A stretch of 47,492 nucleotides of DNA from NCBI GenBank assembly GCA_024690865.1, contig JAILON010000076.1, positions 1 through 47,492 on the forward strand, given 5' to 3'. Of the stretch, positions 1 through 7,856 are shown piece by piece (within the stretch, counting starts at the first letter, position 1; the number at the start of each line of letters is the position of its first letter). Origin of the DNA: Treponema sp. Lineage in GTDB: Bacteria > Spirochaetota > Spirochaetia > Treponematales > Treponemataceae. The notes under the pieces were generated by a model that searched no databases, was not told the DNA's origin, and saw only the letters and a program-made list of their open reading frames with translations. The translations under genes were made by a program, and so were the position numbers.

Positions 1-372
1 CAGTCGCAAATCATTTGTATAGAAGCAGTCACAGGCACAATCAATGCTAGCCGCAAGTTGTATCGAGTCTCCCAGTTTTATGCTTGGGTATTTGGCTCGA
101 ATTTTCGCAGACATATCAGCAATCTGATCGGTGACAAAGCACTTCAGGATATGAAGATTGCTTAAAAACTCTTTGTATGCAGCTATTCCTTCCATATCAG
201 ATTCCGCATACGGTCTGGCGAGGAATTCCGCATCCGTAATGGTTGATGTATAAAACTCTGCTTTTTCATCCAGTCCGGCAACGATAAAATCAAGGACATC
301 TTTTGCATATGGACTTTGGTTTTCCACCAGATATATAATCGGGTTCGTGTCAAGAAATATGCGCCTATACAT
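1..372 (-). CDS. PIN-domain ribonuclease toxin, VapC type (3' end outside window)
   Basis: I translated this directly; the frame stays open to the left edge, giving 124 residues and no stop. The N-terminus MYRRIFLDTNPIIYLVE is a PIN start with the first metal-binding Asp, and the later block KLGDSIQLAASI plus DCFYTND carries the other acidic positions. PIN toxins cleave RNA, often tRNA or rRNA, and are held inactive by a partner antitoxin. The ATG at 372 overlaps the end of the upstream antitoxin gene by 8 nt, the usual toxin-antitoxin coupling. The family call is firm; the RNA target is unknown, and the last few residues are missing. Confidence 0.88.
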   Translation of the reverse strand, partial: MYRRIFLDTNPIIYLVENQSPYAKDVLDFIVAGLDEKAEFYTSTITDAEFLARPYAESDMEGIAAYKEFLSNLHILKCFVTDQIADMSAKIRAKYPSIKLGDSIQLAASIDCACDCFYTNDLRL

Positions 373-601
373 TTTCCCTGTATTCGCCCCTTAACTGGCG
401 TTGGTATTCAAGCACGTCGCCCCCGTTCCAAGAATGGGAGCGTCCCATAAAGGACTTTACGAGCGCGACATTTTCCTCATGCGTTCTCTGCTTCTGTGCG
501 CTTTCATTTTCTTGCTTTGCGACAAGCTTAAAGACGAGGTTTTCGATTTCAATCTGGCTGGATCTATCTAGAGATTTATAAGCCAAGGCTACATCGGACA
601 T
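365..601 (-). CDS. Putative antitoxin of the VapC-type pair
   Basis: This 78-residue acidic and polar protein lies directly upstream of, and overlaps by 8 nt, a PIN-domain toxin gene. Order, size and overlap indicate the antitoxin of a type II module. An AGGAGGT ribosome site lies 8 nt before the ATG at 601. The central region is predicted helical (residues 14-45), but I do not recognise a clear AbrB, ribbon-helix-helix or Phd fold, so the DNA-binding class is open. Antitoxins of this kind normally repress their own promoter, which would lie in the spacer to the right. The role is inferred from context. Confidence 0.75.
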   Translation of the reverse strand: MSDVALAYKSLDRSSQIEIENLVFKLVAKQENESAQKQRTHEENVALVKSFMGRSHSWNGGDVLEYQRQLRGEYRENV

Positions 602-689
602 ATTTTGACCTCCTTTTTTATACTATTCAAGTGAGAACTGAGAAAATTCTAAACTGACTGTTCATCTTTGTCAAGGATATGGGGCGAAA

Positions 690-945
690 TTAAAGGGGCT
701 TTGTCAAGAATCCTGTAATGTTGCTCGTCCCGCCACGGGGCGGGAAAGCTCCGTGGCGGGGGAACGAAATTCGTCCGCTCGTGACACACGGCCAAAGCAA
801 GGCGTATGGCCGTGCCGAAGGACGAGCCAAAGCAGAGGCCACGCCCGTTGGGCAGGCCGTGCCTTATTTCGGGTTAAATCTTGTTTTTTTGACAAATTTG
901 CCCAAATTTCCCTTGTGTTTTTGACACACGGCCGCTTTCATAGGG
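690..945. repeat. Hairpin-rich GC element in a 490-bp gene-free spacer
   Basis: The spacer 602-1091 holds no convincing gene. Within it are nested perfect inverted repeats: 10-bp arms at 729-738/751-760 (CCCGCCACGG), 7-bp arms at 787-793/808-814 (CACGGCC), and GCCC-GTT-GGGC at 843-853. The word GACACACGGCC occurs twice, near 783 and 924. Short open frames here are repeat shadows. This could be a degenerate intergenic repeat or the remains of a mobile element; no transposase or target-site duplication was seen. Confidence 0.5.
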
Positions 946-1032
946 ATGAGTCGTGGTTTTATGGATTTTGTGAGGCACGGCGGGAAGGAACGTTTGGAAA
1001 TGTCCGTTGGCTGCTTGTGCCGAGAAAAGTTT

Positions 1033-1065
1033 TACCGTCCGGAAAAGAAAGTTTCCCGGACGGTA
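1033..1065 (-). terminator. Perfect 10-bp hairpin downstream of the SUMF1 gene
   Basis: The arms TACCGTCCGG (1033-1042) and CCGGACGGTA (1056-1065) pair perfectly around a 13-nt loop, 27 nt beyond the stop of the minus-strand gene. On that strand the stem is followed by AAAACTTTTCTC rather than a clean T run. It is either a weak intrinsic terminator or a 3' stability hairpin. Confidence 0.5.
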
Positions 1066-1091
1066 TGGAAGGTCAGCAGGAGCTGAGTACG

Positions 1092-2873
1092 TCAGTTCGA
1101 ACGGACAACACGGAAGCCACGCTCGTAATCCCGGGAGTAGGTGTTTGAACCATAATTCCTGAAATACGATATAGCGCTGTAGTACGAATCATCTGTCCAA
1201 TCACCACCACGATAAATACGCGAACCGTAATAGGGTTCTCCGTCCCGGGAGTCGGTCTTGCAGTCCCAGCACCATTCCGACACGTTCCCGGTCATGTCGT
1301 AGAGTCCCAGGCTGTTGGCGTTCTTGCCCTTCACCTCATGGGCCTTGCTTGCGTTCTTGCTATACCATGCGACACCGCTGATATCATCGCTCCCGGAATA
1401 CTCGTAGATCTCATGCGCGGATCCTCCCCGGGCAAGGTATTCCCATTCCGCCGAGGTCGGCAGGCGGTAGCCATTTGCATTGAAGTTGCAGCTTGCTGTA
1501 TTCCATTCGTCCTTGTTGTTATTAGGTCCGCAGTACTTTCCACCTTGACTTACTATGTCGGGCCATTCCGCCGGGTTTGTCTTGCCCGCGATGCTGTAGC
1601 AGGGGGTCAGGCCTTCATTGATGCTCCTCAGATTGCAGTAAACCAGCGCATCGTACCAGCTGACGTAGTAGGCCGGGTAGTTGGCACCTGCACCATACGA
1701 GTTGTTTGGTTGGGAATAACTGCCATTCCCCTCGTAATTACAGTAGGCTTCGTATTCTCCCTGCGTCACCTCATGGTCGCTTGCGGTAATATTGTATTCC
1801 GCGGTTCCGTATGTTGCTTTCTGCATCTTGCTGTTGTACGAATACGATTGGTTATACTCATAGACGTAGGGGTTGCCGTTGTTGTAAACGGAGTAAGAAG
1901 AATACGCTGCCCCATAGCTCACCGTTGCATAGCCGTGGTATTCCCATCCACTGTCGCCTTCGGTCGCGGAGGCGCTGCTTATCGTGAAGCATTGGCAGTA
2001 CATGATCCATGCGCTGGTGGCCACATAGCCTTCAATATTATTTTCTGCGCTGTACTCCGTGATATTATAGAAGATTTTGTAGCCGGAAGAGGTCCTGCCG
2101 ATGATGTAGGGGGAGCGGTATTCGTATTTACCGTCGGAAGAATGCTCGTAGAAGCCTCCGTCCTTGAACAGATAGGGATGGCTGCTGTAACTGTCAGAAT
2201 ACCACTTCGTTCCGTTGACGGGGTCTTCCGCACTGCCGGAGGCGACGTAGCTGCCAAGCCAGCCTGAGGCATCACCTCCGGCTGCGTTCCCGCCGACGTA
2301 AATCCTGGTGGTTCCGTTTTCAGAGCTTTCCCGGAGGGCGAACATGCCGTTCGTTACCAAGATGGAATAGCTGCACCGTATGGTCCCGCCGCTAAAGGAG
2401 ACTGCCCAGCTACCTTCTATTTTGAGCAGGACGCTTGGTTCCTCCGCGAGGGCCACGGGAGCCTCTCCGCTTGCCGATGCCGCGAGTGCCACGGGGCTGC
2501 TGCCAGACGTGCTGTCCGGGGTTCCGTAAGTGCCCGTCAGGTCGGCAAGGATTCCGTTGGAAAGCGTGATTGTCCCGCCCTGGGAATTGCCGACGAGCGT
2601 ACAGGTCTGGTACTGGCCGCCCCCCACGTTGAAGTAGCCGCCCGCGCTGTCGTAGCTGGTGTATACGGCCTGGGTCGTTCCGGCGGTGGAAGCGGCCGGG
2701 GTTCCGCTGCTGCCGGAGCTTCCGCTGTTGCCGGAACTGCCGGAAGTGGCGCTGCTTGCGGTGTCGTCGCTTTTCTGGGCCTTGTACCATTCTTCGTCCC
2801 AGTAGTCGCAGGAAGCGAGTAGGGCCGTCGCGGCCAGCGTCATAAGAAGGGCGAATTTCCTCATCATTTTCAT
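1092..2873 (-). CDS. SUMF1/formylglycine-generating-enzyme-domain lipoprotein
   Basis: The protein has 593 residues. I chose the ATG at 2873 because GGAGG lies 7 nt upstream and it gives a clean lipoprotein signal, MKMMRKFALLMTLAATALL-ASC; the open frame runs further upstream but has no ribosome site there. After the lipobox come a Ser/Gly linker (about residues 20-50), an unassigned middle region rich in Tyr, Ser and Gly, and a C-terminal SUMF1 domain with VTQGEYEAY, VSWYDALVYCN, GYRLPTSAEWEYLARGG, LYDMTGNVSEW and ERGFRVVR. Many bacterial SUMF1 domains are not sulfatase activators; in this setting a surface structural or binding role is at least as likely. It is probably anchored in the outer membrane. 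Confidence 0.87.
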   Translation of the reverse strand: MKMMRKFALLMTLAATALLASCDYWDEEWYKAQKSDDTASSATSGSSGNSGSSGSSGTPAASTAGTTQAVYTSYDSAGGYFNVGGGQYQTCTLVGNSQGGTITLSNGILADLTGTYGTPDSTSGSSPVALAASASGEAPVALAEEPSVLLKIEGSWAVSFSGGTIRCSYSILVTNGMFALRESSENGTTRIYVGGNAAGGDASGWLGSYVASGSAEDPVNGTKWYSDSYSSHPYLFKDGGFYEHSSDGKYEYRSPYIIGRTSSGYKIFYNITEYSAENNIEGYVATSAWIMYCQCFTISSASATEGDSGWEYHGYATVSYGAAYSSYSVYNNGNPYVYEYNQSYSYNSKMQKATYGTAEYNITASDHEVTQGEYEAYCNYEGNGSYSQPNNSYGAGANYPAYYVSWYDALVYCNLRSINEGLTPCYSIAGKTNPAEWPDIVSQGGKYCGPNNNKDEWNTASCNFNANGYRLPTSAEWEYLARGGSAHEIYEYSGSDDISGVAWYSKNASKAHEVKGKNANSLGLYDMTGNVSEWCWDCKTDSRDGEPYYGSRIYRGGDWTDDSYYSAISYFRNYGSNTYSRDYERGFRVVRSN

Positions 2874-3079
2874 ACAGTTTCCTCCGTTTGTCTGTGCTAC
2901 ACACATTTTCCGCAAGGCTAGCATGTCTGGGCCCAAATTTGGTCGCATTTCGTGCGACTTTTTCCAGTTTCTGACTTTGAAGCCGTTTTACATTGTTTTT
3001 AGATGTAAAAAGCCTTGTTGAATAGACCATTATACACCTAAATCGAGGTGGGGTAAAGTAAAAAAAGACTTATTTCAAT

Positions 3080-3108
3080 GTGCAAATTTACAAAAATACC
3101 TTCATACT
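3080..3108 (+). promoter_or_regulatory. Promoter placing transcription start at the XRE gene ATG
   Basis: GTGCAA (3080-3085), a 17-bp spacer, then CATACT (3103-3108), with the ATG 6 nt further on. There is no Shine-Dalgarno site. The spacing predicts a leaderless mRNA. Confidence 0.5.
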
Positions 3109-3114
3109 GGATGT

Positions 3115-3447
3115 ATGGAAGGACTTAGGCAGGTTTTCATAGCGAATTTGAAGCGTTACAGGAAGCAGAACCACATCCGCCAGCTGGATTTGGCCATGGA
3201 AATCGGCAAAAGCGCCAACTACATCAACAGCATAGAAAACGGCAAGTACTTTCCGTCGCCGGAGACGATAGAAAAAATTGCAGAAATTCTAAAGGTTGAG
3301 CCTGCCAGCCTGTTCCAGAAGGAAGACAATGTAAAGCTCCCGCCAAAGGAGGAACTGGTGAACAGGGTATACGACAAGGTCATCGTTTCCTTAACAGATT
3401 TAATCCGCACCACCGTCAACAGCGAGCTGGACACGTCTGCCAGTTAG
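3115..3447 (+). CDS. XRE-family helix-turn-helix transcriptional regulator
   Basis: The 110-residue protein has a Cro/C1-type HTH at residues 8-62: QLDLAMEIGKSANYINSIENG is the HTH core and PSPETIEKIAEIL the following helix. The C-terminal 45 residues are charged and may dimerise. It runs toward the sigma-like gene, with stops only a few nucleotides apart (3447 and 3452), so transcripts from the two sides would collide or overlap. There is no ribosome site; the ATG follows a -10-like box by 6 nt. Targets are unknown; the neighbouring SUMF1 or ankyrin genes are candidates by position only. Confidence 0.85.
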   Translation: MEGLRQVFIANLKRYRKQNHIRQLDLAMEIGKSANYINSIENGKYFPSPETIEKIAEILKVEPASLFQKEDNVKLPPKEELVNRVYDKVIVSLTDLIRTTVNSELDTSAS

Positions 3448-3451
3448 ACCG

Positions 3452-3955
3452 TCAGATACCGCCTGTTTCTGTCGGCGTGGCCGATTTTGATTTCTTTTCC
3501 TCCTGGTCTGCAAGGTACTCGTCCTTGAACAGCTCGTAGCCGTGCATAATGCGGTTCAGAACTTTGTGCTCTACATGATCTATATCCTTCTTTGTAATTC
3601 CAAGGGTCTTGCAAACCTTACCGGGCGAAGTCCAGTCATTTCCATCAAGGCCATAGAGCATATTGATTATCTGCTGGTCTCTCTTTGTAAGAGAATCAAG
3701 TATATACGGTATAAAATCCCTAAAACAAATAAGAAGCCTTCTTGCCCTAAGAATTACCTTTTTAAGAAATTCTGTATATGCAATGCCAAACCTTTTTTCC
3801 AGCCCTTCTATATCCAAAGGCTTTCCTTTCCGTGCCCTTTGAAGCAGAAGGCTGAGCATTATTCGCTCATCAGAAGAGTCCAATGTATTTCTTGCACCTA
3901 TGAATTGAGCCATACGCCATACATCACCTAATGTTTTGCCCGTCGTTTCACTCAT
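3452..3955 (-). CDS. Sigma-factor region-4-like DNA-binding protein
   Basis: This 167-residue protein starts at the ATG at 3955, overlapping the upstream ankyrin-HTH gene by 8 nt, with AGAGG as ribosome site; the longer open frame upstream merely runs antisense-free through the neighbour's 3' end. Residues about 95-150 (SLTKRDQQIINMLYGLDG, then KVCKTLGITKKDIDHVEHKVL) look like sigma-70 region 4, an HTH that reads -35 elements. Regions 1 and 2, which bind the -10 box and core polymerase, are not evident. It could be a truncated sigma factor, a co-sigma or simply a transcription regulator. Overlap with the ankyrin gene implies joint function. Confidence 0.65.
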   Translation of the reverse strand: MSETTGKTLGDVWRMAQFIGARNTLDSSDERIMLSLLLQRARKGKPLDIEGLEKRFGIAYTEFLKKVILRARRLLICFRDFIPYILDSLTKRDQQIINMLYGLDGNDWTSPGKVCKTLGITKKDIDHVEHKVLNRIMHGYELFKDEYLADQEEKKSKSATPTETGGI

Positions 3956-5663
3956 TTTCTTTCCTCTCTTCATCCTCCGTGCACAATGCCTTGAAGAATA
4001 CTTTTCCCGTTTTCTCATAAATCTTTTCGTTCCAGTCAAATATATCGTAGTTCTCTTCTGCGAGCAGCTGTTTTGCCAAGAGGTCAGTCTTGTCCGTGGA
4101 AGAAAAGCTGAATCCCGAGCTGCGCAGAAGATCCTCGCTCTCATTCAGTGTGAGCTTAAGCCCAACCGCGAGTGCAAGAACGGTCTGTTTCCTTGGCCTG
4201 TAGTCCGATTTGTGATTGCTGAGTATCTTGGAGAAACACTTCTTGCTTAGTCCCGCCCTCTTGTAAATGATTGGATTCTTGTCCTTGGGGTTCCGTTCAA
4301 AATATTTCTGCAGGTACCAGGCAAAACGTTCACAGAAAGGCTGCTGATTGCTGGGAATCTCATCCGGCCTTTCGACTTTGCCGCTGTTTTCTTTTGCTGC
4401 AGCTCTTTCTACAAGCATCTGTCGGAACGACATTCCGTCAACTTCCGCTTTATAGTAATCCTCATACGTATTCCCAAATGAGTCCTTTATATTCCCGTCG
4501 GCCCCATTGTTCAAAAGAATTTCTATCAGTTCCCGGTTATGATTCTTGGCCGCGTACATCAAGGCTGTGAGTCCATCCTCATCGGTGGCATTCACGTTAG
4601 CCTTGTAAGAGATGAGTAGCCTGGTGGACTTGTTTGCGTTACAGCAGCAGGCAACCATAAGGGCCGTCATGTCAAAGAATGCTTTTTCATCCACGTTGCA
4701 ATCATAATCCATGCATAAGTGTACGATATTGAACTTGTCCTTGATGCAGGCTGCGACAAGCGCAAGCGAGGAAACGAACTTCGGATTCCCGCTCAGGCGA
4801 ATCATAACGTCGATGCTGTCCACAAAGCCATGCCGCGCTGCGTACCAGATGGCAGAAGTTTTTTCCTGATTGGAAAAACTTCCATTCTTAAGCAGATATT
4901 CAATCACTTCTGAAGAATTTGAGTTGGCCGCAACTTCAAGGACAGTAAAGCCCTGCTTATCCTTTTTTTGCATGTCGGCCCCAGAGCTTATCAGAAGCTT
5001 GAAGAAAGACGCGTTTCCTCGCTCCGCCACCGCAAAAAGAGCTGTCCGCTCCCTATCGTCGCTCGCGTTCACATCCGCCCCTGACTCGAGCAGAAGCCTT
5101 GCAATGTCGTATGATTTACTGTTTATAGCCAGCATTAGCGATGTTCTTCCAGCAAAATCCCTTGATTCCAAATCCACTCCAGAGGTAGAGAGCAGCTTCC
5201 TGACATCTTCCGTATTGTTATTAACGGCCGCTCGCATCAATGCTGTCCGCCCGGCTGCATCTTTGGCGTTCACATCCTCGTCAAGCCCAAGTCTGTCTAT
5301 ATTACTTTTTTTCCAAAATACGAAATCTATCGGGAGATTGAGGAAGAACATGAGGGAACAAAAGATTGTATCGCTTGCTTTGTCGTAGTAATACAGGGCA
5401 GGGACTGCATCCTCGCTCATGCACCACGTAGCTCCAAGCTCCTTCATTTTTCCAGGAACAGGGTGGCCGGGCAAAAGGATATCGCGACTCAGGTCTTCCG
5501 GCAGGGGAGGACGGCTACCAAGAGACTTGCACCGGTCGCATATCGTCTGATAGTCGTTCGTCATAAAATGGAGCAGTTTCTTGCCGTTAATCACGATGGG
5601 AACATGCTCCACAAGAACAAGATTTTCACCTTTCTTCTTTTCCGCATCAAATTGCAACGCCAT
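3948..5663 (-). CDS. Ankyrin-repeat protein with C-terminal HTH-like domain
   Basis: The 571-residue product has three parts. Residues 1-125 are unassigned, with a hydrophobic stretch near CSLMFFLNLPIDFVF. Residues about 130-420 hold roughly eight ankyrin repeats (GRTALMRAAVNNNTEDV, GADVNASDDRERTALFAVAE, DGLTALMYAAKNHN). The last 150 residues contain YKRAGLSKKCFSKILSN, then RPRKQTVLALAVGLKL and LLRSSGFSFSSTDKTDLL, which I recognise as an HTH-like C-terminal module seen in other accessory proteins. I chose the ATG at 5663 because TATACT ends 6 nt before it; an ATG at 5723 is in frame, but weakly supported. It is translationally coupled to a sigma-like protein, suggesting ankyrin-sensed control of transcription. 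Confidence 0.78.
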   Translation of the reverse strand: MALQFDAEKKKGENLVLVEHVPIVINGKKLLHFMTNDYQTICDRCKSLGSRPPLPEDLSRDILLPGHPVPGKMKELGATWCMSEDAVPALYYYDKASDTIFCSLMFFLNLPIDFVFWKKSNIDRLGLDEDVNAKDAAGRTALMRAAVNNNTEDVRKLLSTSGVDLESRDFAGRTSLMLAINSKSYDIARLLLESGADVNASDDRERTALFAVAERGNASFFKLLISSGADMQKKDKQGFTVLEVAANSNSSEVIEYLLKNGSFSNQEKTSAIWYAARHGFVDSIDVMIRLSGNPKFVSSLALVAACIKDKFNIVHLCMDYDCNVDEKAFFDMTALMVACCCNANKSTRLLISYKANVNATDEDGLTALMYAAKNHNRELIEILLNNGADGNIKDSFGNTYEDYYKAEVDGMSFRQMLVERAAAKENSGKVERPDEIPSNQQPFCERFAWYLQKYFERNPKDKNPIIYKRAGLSKKCFSKILSNHKSDYRPRKQTVLALAVGLKLTLNESEDLLRSSGFSFSSTDKTDLLAKQLLAEENYDIFDWNEKIYEKTGKVFFKALCTEDEERKENE

Positions 5664-5669
5664 ACGGGC

Positions 5670-5675
5670 AGTATA
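5670..5675 (-). promoter_or_regulatory. -10 box (TATACT) 6 nt before the ankyrin-HTH start
   Basis: TATACT on the minus strand ends 6 nt before the ATG at 5663. No good -35 hexamer is visible at 17 bp. A 7-bp hairpin (AAGTCGC/GCGACTT, about 5693-5713) lies just upstream. Confidence 0.45.
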
Positions 5676-5764
5676 GCACAGAATATGGCTGTTAAGTCGC
5701 TTTTCAGGCGACTTTTTCATCATTTTCAGTTCAGGTCCCCATTGTCTTGCTGGCTCGCCCTGCC

Positions 5765-5793
5765 TTGTAACAGCCCTCCTTTTCTGTTACAAT
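5765..5793 (+). promoter_or_regulatory. Promoter of the RNB ribonuclease gene, near-leaderless
   Basis: TTGTAA (5765-5770), 17 bp, TACAAT (5788-5793), then 9 nt to the ATG at 5803. This is a near-consensus vegetative promoter that leaves no room for a ribosome site. Confidence 0.7.
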
Positions 5794-5802
5794 CGCTTAA
5801 CT

Positions 5803-7770
5803 ATGGCAACGAACGACATTACATTGGACACAAACACAATCGTTTTATATAAATCCACTGCCGCAGCCATCACGGACAAAGGCGAGAACGGCAAGTTCCC
5901 CATCCGCTGGCAATCCGCCCCGGCGACGGCGACCAAGCCCGCGACCTACTCCCAGCAGAGCGTCAGGACCAAGGACTTCACCATCCTGAGCACAGGCGCG
6001 GCCTCCTCGCTGGAGAGGGTGCTTGAGTGGGCGGAAAAGAATGCTCCCTCCGAAGAGGATATGTACGGAAAAGACACCAGCAACGCGCTGGCAGCCCAGG
6101 TGAAGGAATGTTACGAGCTGCTCTGCTCCGACGAGGAGACAGCGAGCGCCGCGCACAGCTTCGAGGACCTAGTCTCGCTCTTTCGTGGGGAGGTCAAGGC
6201 CGACGAGTGCTGGGGCAACTACCTCGCACTCAAGAACACTGTCTACTTCAAGCAGGACCTCAAGGAGCTGATGGACGGCAGGCTCGTGTTTACGCCGCGA
6301 CCGCAAGCTGAGATTGACGAGCTGGTCAAGAAGGCGGACGCGAAGGGACAGGAGGCCCAGAAGCGGGAAGAGTTCTTGGCCCGGCTTAAGGAACGCAAGC
6401 TCCTGCCGGAGGATTCCATTTTCATGACCGATGTGGAAAATCTGGCCTACAGCAAGACGGACAAGAGCCGCACGATGCACGATGCCCATCTCAAGGAGAC
6501 CCCAGAAAATGCCCACAAGCTCCTTTTGGAAACTGGAATCTGGGACATAACGCGGAACCCCTATCCCATCCGTTGGGGATTGAGCATGAAGAGTGCGACG
6601 GAGGGGCTGGCTGCTCCGCCTGATGAGGAACGGCTTTCTGTGGAAGGAATTTCGTACGCGATAGACAATGAGTATTCGACGGACCCCGATGATGCGGTTG
6701 CATGGGACGGCAGTTATCTCTGGGTGCACATTGCGGACCCCGCGAGTACGGTCATGCCTGACAGTTCTATAGATAAGTCGGCGCGGGCGAGGGGAGCGAC
6801 GCTCTACCTGCCGGAAGGGGCGGCCCGCATGCTCGCCGAAGACTGCTTGGAAGACTATGCTTTGGGGCTCAAGGAGCAGAGCCGTGCCCTGTCTTTCCGT
6901 ATACAGCTGGACGCGGAAGGGAACATCGAGGACTGTTCGGTGTTCAAGACTCTGGTCAACGTCAAGCGGCTGACCTACAAGCAGGCAGACACGATGAAGG
7001 GCGGTCCGGAGCTTAAGAAGCTGTTTGAGATAGCTAAACGCAACGTAGAACGACGGGTCAAGGCGGGCGCGGTGATGATTGACATACCCCAGGTTCACAT
7101 TACGTTGGACGCGGACAGACGGGTTTCAATAGAAGAGGACAATCGGACTGAAAGTTCTGAGATGATACGGGAGATGATGCTGCTTGCCGGAGAGGGTGCT
7201 GCCCACTTCGCCTTCAAGAATCGCATTCCCTTTCCTTTCATCAGCCAGGATGCACCCACCTTGCCGCAGGATCTGCCAGAAGGCCTTGCTGGGCAGTTTC
7301 GCCTACGGAGATGCATGCACAAGCGGTCGGTGGGGATAACGCCAGCCATGCACAGTGGCCTTGGATTGGGAATGTACACGCAGGTGACGAGTCCCCTCCG
7401 CCGTTACAGCGACCTCATTGCGCACGAGCAGCTGAGGGCTTTCCTGGACGGCAGGCAGTTGATAAACAGGGACGATATGCTCATGCGGATAAGCGAGGGT
7501 GATGCGGGGTTCCAGGCCGCCCATAAGGCCGAGCGCAAGACCGACATGCACTGGACGCTGGTCTATCTTCTTCAGAACCCCGACTGGACGGGGGATGCAA
7601 TCCTCGTGGACAGGGGGGGCAAGCAACCGCAGCTGTTCATACCAGAGCTGGGGCTTGAAACCTATATGGGCGTTGAAGAGAGCGTTGCTTTGAATGGAAC
7701 TGTCCGCGTCAAGGTGGACAAGATAAATTTGAGCGAACAGACTGTGGAATTTGTGCGAGCGGAAGCCTAG
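5803..7770 (+). CDS. RNB-domain (RNase II/R family) exoribonuclease
   Basis: The protein has 655 residues, close to RNase II size. The RNB catalytic motif is clear around residue 288: NEYSTDPDDA followed by LWVHIADPAS, with the Asp cluster that binds magnesium. Further family blocks are RGATLYLPEG, LTYKQAD, and near the C-terminus KRSVGITPAMHSGLGLGMYTQVTSPLRRYSDL. The N-terminal 250 residues resemble the RNA-binding part of bacterial RNase II-like proteins, and the last 60 may form an S1-like barrel. It degrades RNA 3' to 5' in the cytoplasm. It is divergent from the ankyrin-HTH gene and convergent with gpsA. Whether it is better called rnb or rnr cannot be settled here. Confidence 0.92.
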   Translation: MATNDITLDTNTIVLYKSTAAAITDKGENGKFPIRWQSAPATATKPATYSQQSVRTKDFTILSTGAASSLERVLEWAEKNAPSEEDMYGKDTSNALAAQVKECYELLCSDEETASAAHSFEDLVSLFRGEVKADECWGNYLALKNTVYFKQDLKELMDGRLVFTPRPQAEIDELVKKADAKGQEAQKREEFLARLKERKLLPEDSIFMTDVENLAYSKTDKSRTMHDAHLKETPENAHKLLLETGIWDITRNPYPIRWGLSMKSATEGLAAPPDEERLSVEGISYAIDNEYSTDPDDAVAWDGSYLWVHIADPASTVMPDSSIDKSARARGATLYLPEGAARMLAEDCLEDYALGLKEQSRALSFRIQLDAEGNIEDCSVFKTLVNVKRLTYKQADTMKGGPELKKLFEIAKRNVERRVKAGAVMIDIPQVHITLDADRRVSIEEDNRTESSEMIREMMLLAGEGAAHFAFKNRIPFPFISQDAPTLPQDLPEGLAGQFRLRRCMHKRSVGITPAMHSGLGLGMYTQVTSPLRRYSDLIAHEQLRAFLDGRQLINRDDMLMRISEGDAGFQAAHKAERKTDMHWTLVYLLQNPDWTGDAILVDRGGKQPQLFIPELGLETYMGVEESVALNGTVRVKVDKINLSEQTVEFVRAEA

Positions 7771-7777
7771 GCGGCAA

Positions 7778-7804
7778 GTGGCGGCCGGTATGCCCGACCG
7801 CCAC
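7778..7804. repeat. Hairpin between convergent rnb-like and gpsA genes
   Basis: The 7-bp arms GTGGCGG (7778-7784) and CCGCCAC (7798-7804) are followed by an AT-rich run of TTCTA-like pentamers up to the gpsA stop. There is no T tract directly after the stem in either direction, so terminator function is uncertain. Confidence 0.4.
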
Positions 7805-7856
7805 GGCTCAGTTCGAATCTATGTGATTCTATATCTATTACACGTTCTATTCTATT

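Noticed and set aside
704..1148. Three short overlapping open frames in the vapBC-SUMF1 spacer
   Set aside because: No ribosome sites, no family motifs, and they overlap hairpins and each other in several frames.
7805..7825. Possible tRNA T-arm (GTTCGAATC)
   Set aside because: No acceptor stem, D arm or anticodon arm can be folded around it.
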